Below are positions 1-5,918 of a stretch of DNA of 15,127 nucleotides, piece by piece. The notes under the pieces were generated by a model. It was given only the letters and a program-made list of their open reading frames with translations. It was not told the origin of the DNA and did not search any database. The stretch covers positions 1 through 15,127 of the forward strand of contig DAIUKO010000179.1 in NCBI GenBank assembly GCA_036848175.1, read 5' to 3'. The DNA is from QHWF01 sp036848175. Its GTDB lineage: Bacteria > Acidobacteriota > Vicinamibacteria > Vicinamibacterales > CAVVIG01. Numbering within the stretch: the stretch's first letter is position 1; every line of letters begins with the position of its first letter. The position numbers were made by a program, and so were the translations under genes.

Positions 1-330
1 CAGGCGAAGCACATGCAGGAGACCTTCCGCGAGATCATCCACGAGATGGGCGGCACGCCGCTCTCATCGATGCCGACCCGCCAGGAGCTGCACGGACTGC
101 TGCCGGTCGGCCGGATCATTCACGAGGTCGGCACGACGCGCATGGGATCGAATCCGCAGACGTCGGTACTCAACGCGAACTGTCAGGCGCACGACGTGAA
201 GAATCTGTTTGTCGCTGACGGCGGCCCCTTCGTGTCGAATGCGCACAAGAACTGCACATGGACGATCCTCGCGCTCGCGATGCGCACCTCCGAGTACATC
301 GCTCAGCAGCGGAATCAGGGAACTCTGTAG
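1..330 (+). CDS. GMC-family FAD-dependent dehydrogenase, C-terminal part (5' end outside window)
   Basis: The reading frame is open from base 1, so only the last 109 residues are present. They match the GMC oxidoreductase C-terminal domain: a HEVGTTRMG motif (the HxxGTxxMG motif of the substrate/FAD site), then NLFVADGGPF and a SNAHKNCTWTI stretch. The Asn of KNCTWTI aligns with the Asn or His that forms the catalytic pair in GMC enzymes, so a His/Asn pair is expected. The next gene encodes the small subunit that partners such enzymes in gluconate 2-dehydrogenase and lactose/glucoside 3-dehydrogenase complexes. Together they suggest a membrane-associated, periplasm-facing sugar or sugar-acid dehydrogenase that passes electrons to a cytochrome or quinone. 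The substrate cannot be told from this fragment. The family is clear; the sugar role is inferred from the neighbours. Confidence 0.88.
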   Translation, partial: QAKHMQETFREIIHEMGGTPLSSMPTRQELHGLLPVGRIIHEVGTTRMGSNPQTSVLNANCQAHDVKNLFVADGGPFVSNAHKNCTWTILALAMRTSEYIAQQRNQGTL

Positions 331-336
331 GGGGTC

Positions 337-364
337 GGGATTAGGGATTCGGGATTCGGGATTC
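337..364. repeat. Four tandem 7-bp units (GGGATTA, then three GGGATTC) before a start codon
   Basis: One GGGATTA unit is followed by three GGGATTC units without spacing. They fill the 37-bp interval between the GMC gene and the next start codon, leaving no room for a normal Shine-Dalgarno sequence. The GGATT core matches the units of the inverted repeat at 1400-1491. The function is unknown; it may be a simple repeat expanded by slippage. Confidence 0.8.
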
Positions 365-367
365 GAT

Positions 368-976
368 ATGAAACAGATCAGTCGTCGAGCCGCTCTTCAG
401 GTCTTTGCGTCGGCGCCGGTTGCGGCGGCGATGGTGTGGACGCCGGCGGAAGCCGAGCAGGCGCATCATGCCGCGCAGGAGGCACGCGCCGCCGCCGCCG
501 GCACCGCAAAGGCCTTCAAGCCGAAATTCTTCACCGCGCACGAGTACGCCACCGTCGGCCTTCTCGTGGATCTGATCATTCCGAAGGACGCACGATCGGG
601 CAGCGCCACCGAAGCCGGCGTGCCCGAGTTCATGGACTTCATGATGGTCGACACGCCGTCGCGCCAGGTCGCGATGCGCGGCGGCCTCGCGCTCGTCGAT
701 CGTCTCTGCGAGGATCGCTACAACAAACGCTTCACGGCGCTCACCGACGCGCAGCGCCGCGCGATCCTCGACGAGATCGCCTACACGACGAATCAGGACC
801 CGGGACTGCACCAGGCGATTACCTTCTTCAGCAGCTTCCGCGATCTGACCGCCAGCGGGTTCTGGACGACGAAGATGGGCATCGAGGATCTGCAGTATCA
901 GGGCAACGTGTTTCTCGACGAGTGGAACGGCTGCCCCGATGCCGCATTGAAGAAGCTGGGTGTTCGTTATGAGTAA
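368..976 (+). CDS. Gluconate 2-dehydrogenase subunit 3 family protein, Tat-exported
   Basis: This 202-residue protein starts at the ATG at 368. The longer frame upstream lies inside the GMC gene and the repeat and is not real coding. The N-terminus reads MKQISRRAALQVFASAPVAAAM, a twin-arginine signal with a hydrophobic core and a likely cleavage site near residue 30. The mature part begins with FFTAHEYATVGLLVDLIIPKD, the characteristic opening of the subunit 3 family, and continues with GVPEFMDFMM and a C-terminal GFWTTKMGIEDLQYQGN motif. In the family this small subunit has no catalytic site. It is exported by Tat together with the folded FAD subunit, here the gene immediately upstream. Its last bases overlap the cupin gene (ATGAGTAA), so translation of the two is probably coupled. 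No good ribosome-binding site is visible, as the space is taken by the heptamer repeat. Confidence 0.9.
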   Translation: MKQISRRAALQVFASAPVAAAMVWTPAEAEQAHHAAQEARAAAAGTAKAFKPKFFTAHEYATVGLLVDLIIPKDARSGSATEAGVPEFMDFMMVDTPSRQVAMRGGLALVDRLCEDRYNKRFTALTDAQRRAILDEIAYTTNQDPGLHQAITFFSSFRDLTASGFWTTKMGIEDLQYQGNVFLDEWNGCPDAALKKLGVRYE

Positions 977-1391
977 GGTGACACTTGCGGCGCTGGTCGC
1001 GGCCACCGCGGCGCTGAGCTCGATTGCGACCCTGGTCGCGCAGAAACAGGTGCAGAAATCGACCGTCTACGAATGGACGACGGCCGACACCAAGCCGAAC
1101 GAGTGGGGCGCCGTGCGTCAGGTCATGCGGACGCCGACGCCGACGCTCGAGGAGCTCGAAATCCACATCTCGACGCTGCAGCCGGGCAAATCGCCGCATG
1201 CGCCGCATCAGCATCAGCACGAGGAGCTGCTGATCGTCAAAGAGGGCACGCTGGAGACGTTTCAGAGCGGCGCAACGCGGAAGGTCGGACCCGGCGGCAT
1301 CATCTTCCAGGCGTCGAACGAGATGCACAACGTGACCAACGTGGGCCAGACGCCGGCGACGTACTTTGTGATCGGCTGGACCACGAAATGA
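969..1391 (+). CDS. Exported cupin-domain protein
   Basis: This 140-residue single-domain cupin starts at the ATG at 969, inside the stop region of the previous gene; a GTG nine bases upstream is a less likely start. Residues 1-24 look like a Sec signal peptide (KVTLAALVAATAALSSIATLVAQ). Cupin motif 1 is PHAPHQHQHEELLIVKEGTLE, with several His and a Glu able to bind a metal. Motif 2 is GPGGIIFQASNEMHNVTN, carrying the last His. Small exported cupins next to sugar dehydrogenases may bind or isomerise sugars or lactones, but nothing here fixes the reaction. The overlap with the subunit 3 gene supports one operon. The fold and metal site are seen in sequence; the function is inferred from context only. 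Confidence 0.85.
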   Translation: MSKVTLAALVAATAALSSIATLVAQKQVQKSTVYEWTTADTKPNEWGAVRQVMRTPTPTLEELEIHISTLQPGKSPHAPHQHQHEELLIVKEGTLETFQSGATRKVGPGGIIFQASNEMHNVTNVGQTPATYFVIGWTTK

Positions 1392-1399
1392 ATCGGGCC

Positions 1400-1491
1400 A
1401 TTGCGGATTGAGGATTGCGGATTGCGGATTTATTGCGGATTTCATCGCCAATCTTCAATAAATCCTCAATCCGCAATCCTCAATCCGCAAT
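1400..1491. repeat. Large inverted repeat (36-bp arms, 20-bp loop) made of GGATT heptamers
   Basis: The left arm is 1400-1435, the loop 1436-1455 and the right arm 1456-1491. The arms are complementary at 35 of 36 positions, the exception being C1425 opposite T1466. Each arm consists of 7-bp units (ATTGCGG, ATTGAGG, ATTGCGG and so on). The right arm ends on the first two bases of the ATG at 1490, so a hairpin in the mRNA would hide the start of the next gene. It could be an operon-internal translational control element, or a mobile or slippage-derived repeat without a role. There is no T-run typical of an intrinsic terminator. Confidence 0.9.
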
Positions 1492-3586
1492 GATGACCCT
1501 GTTCCTGTCTTCCTTTCTCGTACTCTTCCTCGAAGTCGCGCTGATTCGGTGGATGCCGGCGTACATCCGACTCCTCTCCTACTTCTCAAACTTCATCCTG
1601 CTCGCCGCGTTTCTCGGCTGCGGCATCGGGTGTCTCCTCGCCGGCGCTCGCCGCAATCTCTTTCTCGGGTTTCCTCTGCTGCTGCTCATCGTCGTCGCCG
1701 CGGTCGATGTACTTCGGCTCGAAGTCGCGGTGCCGAGCGCGACGACGATCTATTTCTCGAGCGGAACATCGGACAAGGTCGTGGCCGTCGAGAGCACGAT
1801 GCTGCTGCCGCTGATGTTCGTGGTCGTGGCGTTGCTGTTCGTCACCGTCGCGCAGCGCATGGCCAGAGAGTTGGAGCGGGAGGGACGCCCTGAAGGGCCT
1901 TCCCTACAAGATCACAGGCGTCGGGGACCGCCTTCAGGCCGTCCCGCCGCATTACGAGCCTACGCGATCAATCTGCTCGGCTCCCTCGCCGGCGTCGGCG
2001 CGTTCGCGTTGATGTCGTGGCTGCAGGTGCCGCCGGTCGTGTGGTTCGCCGTCGCGTTCGCCGCCGCCGTCCCGTTTCTGTTCGAGAGCCGGCGTTCCAT
2101 CGCGATCGTGAACATCTTGTTACTGGCGGTCGCGCTCCTCCTCGTACAGCGGATGGAGCGCGGCAGCCTCTGGTCGCCTTATTACAAGATCACCGTCTCT
2201 CAGGATCGCGACGACACCGTCGTCGAAGTGAACAACATCTTTCATCAGTCGATGGCGCCGGTCGATCGCAAGGAATACTTCTATCAGTGGCCGTACACCG
2301 CGTTCGGCGACACCTTCGACGACGTCCTGATTCTCGGCGCGGGATCGGGGACCGACGTGGCCGCGGCGCTGCGCCATGGCGCGAAGCGCGTCGACGCCGT
2401 CGAGATCGATCCGGTGATCCTGCGCCTCGGCCAGGAGCGGCATCCCGACCGTCCGTACGACGACCCGCGCGTGACGCCGATCGTCGACGACGCGCGGCAT
2501 TTTCTCGCGACCACGACCAAGCAGTACGACCTGGTCGTGTTCGCGCTGATCGATTCGCTGACGGTGCAATCGAGCTTCTCCGGCGTCCGGCTGGAGAGCT
2601 ACATGTTCACGGAGGAATCGTTCCGGGCGGTGCGCGATCGCCTGAAGCCGCGCGGGCTGATGGTGCTCTACAACTATTTCCGCGAGAAGTGGCTCGTCGA
2701 TCGCCTGGCCAACAGCGTGGCGCTGGTGTTCGGGCAGGAGCCGCGCGTGCACGTGCATCAGGAGCGCGCGTATCTCGCGGTGATGCTCGCCGGCCCACGG
2801 CTCGACGACGCGATCGTTCTGCCGCCGCCGCCGGCGCGCGTGCTGGCCTACGGGCAGGCGCACGACGCCAGCCCGCCGCAGCCGCTGCATCGCGACGCCA
2901 GCATCATTCCCGCGACCGACGACTGGCCCTTCCTCTACATGCGCGCGCCGGAGCTGCCGCGCCACTATCTCGCCGCGCTCGGCATCGTGCTCGTCGTCTC
3001 GTCGATTGCGGTCGGAGCGGTCGGGTCCGGCGCGAGAGAAACCCGCGACATCGGACGGACCCTGCACTTCTTCTTCCTCGGCGCCGGCTTCATGCTGCTC
3101 GAGACGAAATCGATCGTGCAGTTTGCACTGCTGTGGGGATCGACGTGGTCCTCGGCTTCGCTGGCGATTGCGTCGGTGCTGGTCATGGCGCTGGCCAGCG
3201 CGGTGGTGGCTTCGCGCGTCGAGATTCGCCGCACCGGACCGGTTGCGGCGACGCTGCTGGGGTTGATCGCGATCAACTATCTGCTCCCTGTCGGCCGCGT
3301 CTCGTTTTCGAGCCGCGCCGCCGAGTCGATCTTCTACGGCGCGCTGGTCTTCAGCCCCGTCTTCGTCGCCGGGCTGCTGTTCAGCCGGAGTTTTCGCGAT
3401 TCGGCATCGGCCGCGGCGGACTTCGGCGCGAACCTGCTCGGGGCGATGATGGGCGGCATCGCCGAATACCTGTCACTGCTGGCCGGCTACAGATTTCTCC
3501 TGATTCTCGTCGCGGGATGTTATCTTCTGGCGGTAATCCTCGGCCGCGATCCCGGGAAGGCGGTGGTTCGCGCGGCCCATGAATGA
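1490..3586 (+). CDS. Polytopic membrane protein with spermidine-synthase-like methyltransferase-fold domain
   Basis: The ATG at 1490 (or 1493) is preferred, giving about 698 residues. An upstream TTG at 1415 would translate the inverted repeat. Order of parts: N-terminal membrane helices (about residues 1-120), a hydrophilic loop partly encoded by a palindromic repeat (about 131-152), more helices to about 225, then a soluble domain with a class I SAM-binding signature (LILGAGSGTD near 280-288, VEID near 304-307, VDDARHF near 332-338), and further helices from about 495 to the end. This layout is known from membrane proteins annotated as spermidine synthase or fused MFS transporter. The segment equivalent to the catalytic Asp loop of spermidine synthase reads YDLVVFALIDSLTVQSSFSG and lacks the usual D(S/T)xDP. 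True putrescine aminopropyltransferase activity is therefore doubtful. The role is unknown; the membrane topology suggests modification or transport of a lipid-soluble or exported compound. Confidence 0.8.
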   Translation: MMTLFLSSFLVLFLEVALIRWMPAYIRLLSYFSNFILLAAFLGCGIGCLLAGARRNLFLGFPLLLLIVVAAVDVLRLEVAVPSATTIYFSSGTSDKVVAVESTMLLPLMFVVVALLFVTVAQRMARELEREGRPEGPSLQDHRRRGPPSGRPAALRAYAINLLGSLAGVGAFALMSWLQVPPVVWFAVAFAAAVPFLFESRRSIAIVNILLLAVALLLVQRMERGSLWSPYYKITVSQDRDDTVVEVNNIFHQSMAPVDRKEYFYQWPYTAFGDTFDDVLILGAGSGTDVAAALRHGAKRVDAVEIDPVILRLGQERHPDRPYDDPRVTPIVDDARHFLATTTKQYDLVVFALIDSLTVQSSFSGVRLESYMFTEESFRAVRDRLKPRGLMVLYNYFREKWLVDRLANSVALVFGQEPRVHVHQERAYLAVMLAGPRLDDAIVLPPPPARVLAYGQAHDASPPQPLHRDASIIPATDDWPFLYMRAPELPRHYLAALGIVLVVSSIAVGAVGSGARETRDIGRTLHFFFLGAGFMLLETKSIVQFALLWGSTWSSASLAIASVLVMALASAVVASRVEIRRTGPVAATLLGLIAINYLLPVGRVSFSSRAAESIFYGALVFSPVFVAGLLFSRSFRDSASAAADFGANLLGAMMGGIAEYLSLLAGYRFLLILVAGCYLLAVILGRDPGKAVVRAAHE
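1882..1945. repeat. Palindromic repeat element inside a coding region
   Basis: GGGACGCCCTGAAGG (1882-1896) and CCTTCAGGCCGTCCC (1931-1945) are complementary at 14 of 15 positions, 34 bases apart. The element lies in frame within the membrane protein gene and encodes a charged Gly/Pro/Arg loop between membrane helices. It has the look of a REP-type dispersed palindrome that inserted without breaking the frame. Confidence 0.65.
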
Positions 3587-3598
3587 GACACATAAACA

Positions 3599-4276
3599 AT
3601 GTTGAGAACCATCCGAACCGGCTTGATTGTGTGCTTGACGCTCTTCGGGACTGCGGCGCCCTACGCCCAGCCGAAGTCCGAATGGAAGGTCCTGTTCGAC
3701 GGGAAATCGCTCGACGCGTTCCGCGGCTACAAGTCCGACGCCGTGCCGAAAGGATGGGTCATCGAGAACGGCACGCTCACCAAGCACGAGCGCGTCGCCG
3801 ACATCGTCTCGAAGGAGGAGTTCGCCAACTTCGAGCTCTCGATGGACTGGAAGATCGGCGCGGCCGGCAACGCCGGCATCTTCTATCGCGGCACCGAAGA
3901 ATACGATCACATTTACTGGAGCGCGCCCGAGTACCAATTGCTCGACGACGAGAAGGGCGCCGACAACAAGACGCGGCTGACGTGCGCCGGCGCCGCGTAC
4001 GCGATCTATCCGTCGCCGCCCGGCCACCTCAAGCCGGTCGGCGAATGGAACAGCACGCGGATCATCGTCAACGGCAATCACGTCGAGCACTGGCTCAACG
4101 GATTCAAGCTGCTCGAGTACGAGCTCGGAAGTCCGGACTGGGACGCCAAGGTCAAGGCGAGCAAGTTCAACGCCTATCCCAACTACGGCAAGGCAAAGCG
4201 CGGGCACATCGCCATGCAGGGCGATCACGAGGGCGATCTCGCGTTCCGAAACATTCGCGTGCGTGAACTGAAGTAG
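3599..4276 (+). CDS. Exported DUF1080 protein (3-keto-disaccharide hydrolase-like)
   Basis: This is a 225-residue protein. Residues 1-23 are a Sec signal peptide ending around PYAQ. The rest is one DUF1080 domain: the opening EWKVLFDGKSLDAFRGYK, then GWVIENGTLTKHE, FANFELSMDWKIGAAGNAGIFYRG, EYQLLDDEKGADN, WNSTRIIVNGNHVEHWLNG and the closing RGHIAMQGDHEGDLAFRNIRVREL. The family has a concanavalin-like jelly-roll fold, and characterised members act on 3-keto-glycosides. The position between a GMC/subunit-3 dehydrogenase and a Gfo/Idh oxidoreductase fits that activity: the dehydrogenase would make the 3-keto sugar and this protein would cleave it outside the cytoplasm. The gene starts 12 bp after the membrane protein stop, with no obvious ribosome-binding site. 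Domain assignment is firm; substrate is inferred. Confidence 0.9.
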   Translation: MLRTIRTGLIVCLTLFGTAAPYAQPKSEWKVLFDGKSLDAFRGYKSDAVPKGWVIENGTLTKHERVADIVSKEEFANFELSMDWKIGAAGNAGIFYRGTEEYDHIYWSAPEYQLLDDEKGADNKTRLTCAGAAYAIYPSPPGHLKPVGEWNSTRIIVNGNHVEHWLNGFKLLEYELGSPDWDAKVKASKFNAYPNYGKAKRGHIAMQGDHEGDLAFRNIRVRELK

Positions 4277-4297
4277 GGCGGTCCGTTCAGGGCCGCC
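4277..4297 (+). promoter_or_regulatory. Intercistronic hairpin between DUF1080 and Gfo/Idh genes
   Basis: Directly after the TAG stop, GGCGGTCC (4277-4284) can pair with GGGCCGCC (4290-4297) over 8 bp including one G-U pair, with a 5-base loop. No T-run follows, so this is more likely an mRNA-stability or partial attenuation element than a full terminator. An AAGGAC ribosome-binding site (4301-4306) lies between it and the next ATG. Confidence 0.45.
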
Positions 4298-4312
4298 AAC
4301 AAGGACAACATC

Positions 4313-5902
4313 ATGAAACCTGAGAATCCGTCGCGGCGGAAATTCGTCACCGATGTCGGTCTCGCGAGCGCCGGTTTCGCGATCGTGCCGCGCCACGTCC
4401 TCGGCCGAGGATTCGAGGCCCCGAGTGACACCCTGAACGTCGCGTTCTGCGGCGTCGGCGGGATGGGCCGCAGCAACATGATCAACCTCGCCAGCCAGAA
4501 CATCGTCGCCATGTGCGACGTGGACTGGGAGTACGCGAACAAAGGGTTCGAGTCGCTGGACCGGGACATCAAGACGCAGCAGAAGCGCCTCGACGAGAAC
4601 ATGATCGAGTTCAGGCCGCCCGCCTCCGCGCGCGGCGAGGAGCCGCCGCTGCAGAAGCGGCCGCTCACCGAACAGGAGCGCGTCAGGACGACGGCGCAGG
4701 TCCAGTTGATGACGCGCCTGAAGGACGAGCATCTGCCGCGGGCCAGGCGCTACGTCGACTACCGCGAGATGCTCGACAAGCAGAAGGACATCGACGCGGT
4801 GGTCGTCGCGACGCCCGACCATCTCCACGCGCCGATCGCGCTGGCCGCGATGGACGTCGGCAAACACGTCTACGTGCAGAAACCGTTGACGTGGTCGATC
4901 GCCGAAGCGCGCGCGCTGTCGCGCCGCGCCACCGAGACCAAGCTCGCGACGCAGATGGGCAACCAGGGTCATTCCTACGACGAAGCGCGGACCGCGATCG
5001 AGTACGTCTGGTCCGGCGCGATCGGCGACGTCCGCGAGGTCCACATCTGGACCAATCGTCCGCTCGGCTACTGGCCGCAGGGAATGCCGCGCCCGGAGCC
5101 GTCGAAGACGTCGCTCGACAAGCTGCGCTGGAATGGACCGGGCGTCACGGCGCGGATCGCCAGCGCGCTGTACGGGAACGGCTATTCGGTGCCGAAGAAG
5201 CTCGCGTGGAATCTGTTCCTCGGTCCCGCGCCGCACGTCGACTATCACCCGATCTATCACCCGTTCAACTGGCGCGGCTGGGTCGATTGGGGCGTCGGCG
5301 CCATCGGCGACATGGGCGCGCATCTCATCGATCACTCGATGTGGGCGCTCGATCTCGGATATCCGACGACGATCGAAACCGTGTCGACGCCGTTCAACGG
5401 CGTCTGCTTCCCGCACGCGACGATGACGTTCTACGAGTTCCCGGCGCGCGGCGAGAAGCCGCCGGTAAAACTGACGTGGTACGACGGCGGGTTCCTGCCG
5501 CCGAAGCCGCCGGAGATGGGCGACGAGGAGTTCAACAAGGGCGGCGGGGCGCTGCTCGTCGGCAGCAAGGGCAAGCTGCTCCACGACACCTACGGCGAGA
5601 AGCCTCGTCTGCTGCCGAAATCGCTGCACGAGTCTGTCGGCAAGCCGCCGCAGAAACTGCCGCGGATTCCGAATCAGGGTCACGAGATGAACTGGGTCGA
5701 GGCGGCCAAGGGCAAGACGCAGGCATCGAGCCCGTTCGAGTACGCCGCGAAGCTGACCGAGGTGATGCTGCTCGGCGTCGTCTCGCTGCGCGCGGGCAAG
5801 AAGCTCGAATACGACGGTGCCAACATGCGCGTCACCAACGACGACGCCGCGAACCAATATCTGCAGCGGGCCCCGAAAGGGACGAGCACTGCTGCGATCT
5901 GA
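4313..5902 (+). CDS. Tat-exported Gfo/Idh/MocA family oxidoreductase
   Basis: This is a 529-residue protein. The N-terminus has a twin-arginine signal (PSRRKFVTDVGLASAGFAIVPRHVLG). The Rossmann NAD(P) site is NVAFCGVGGMGRSN at residues 42-55. DAVVVATPDHLHAPIALAAM precedes HVYVQKPLT, where the usual EKP active-site motif of the family is QKP (Q189-K190-P191). GNQGHSYDEARTAIEYV starts the C-terminal substrate domain, and GDMGAHLIDHSMWALDLGYP carries the conserved His pair. Secreted Gfo/Idh proteins of this type are usually thought to retain NAD(H) and act on keto-sugars or glycosides by an oxidation-reduction cycle. An AAGGAC site lies 6 bases before the ATG at 4313. Its place behind the DUF1080 gene supports a joint role in keto-sugar metabolism. 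An insert around residues 80-125 (REEPPLQ region, charged) lengthens the protein relative to short family members. Confidence 0.92.
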   Translation: MKPENPSRRKFVTDVGLASAGFAIVPRHVLGRGFEAPSDTLNVAFCGVGGMGRSNMINLASQNIVAMCDVDWEYANKGFESLDRDIKTQQKRLDENMIEFRPPASARGEEPPLQKRPLTEQERVRTTAQVQLMTRLKDEHLPRARRYVDYREMLDKQKDIDAVVVATPDHLHAPIALAAMDVGKHVYVQKPLTWSIAEARALSRRATETKLATQMGNQGHSYDEARTAIEYVWSGAIGDVREVHIWTNRPLGYWPQGMPRPEPSKTSLDKLRWNGPGVTARIASALYGNGYSVPKKLAWNLFLGPAPHVDYHPIYHPFNWRGWVDWGVGAIGDMGAHLIDHSMWALDLGYPTTIETVSTPFNGVCFPHATMTFYEFPARGEKPPVKLTWYDGGFLPPKPPEMGDEEFNKGGGALLVGSKGKLLHDTYGEKPRLLPKSLHESVGKPPQKLPRIPNQGHEMNWVEAAKGKTQASSPFEYAAKLTEVMLLGVVSLRAGKKLEYDGANMRVTNDDAANQYLQRAPKGTSTAAI

Positions 5903-5918
5903 GCAAGGGGTTCCACAG

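Noticed and set aside
1415..1489. TTG start at 1415 for the membrane protein
   Set aside because: It would translate most of the inverted repeat into a non-hydrophobic leader; the two ATG codons at 1490 and 1493 directly precede the first membrane helix.
1400..1491. Intrinsic terminator after the cupin gene
   Set aside because: The stem is very long and AT/GC mixed and no T-run follows either arm; the right arm runs straight into the next start codon.
2017..3582. A 521-codon plus-strand frame inside the membrane protein gene
   Set aside because: Arg/Ala-rich translation without hydrophobic segments or motifs; the other frame has clear membrane helices and a SAM-binding domain.
3473..5857. 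A 794-codon open frame on the minus strand
   Set aside because: It lies opposite the DUF1080 and Gfo/Idh genes, has the Arg/Val/Asp-rich low-information composition of an antisense frame in GC-rich DNA, and shows no domain.
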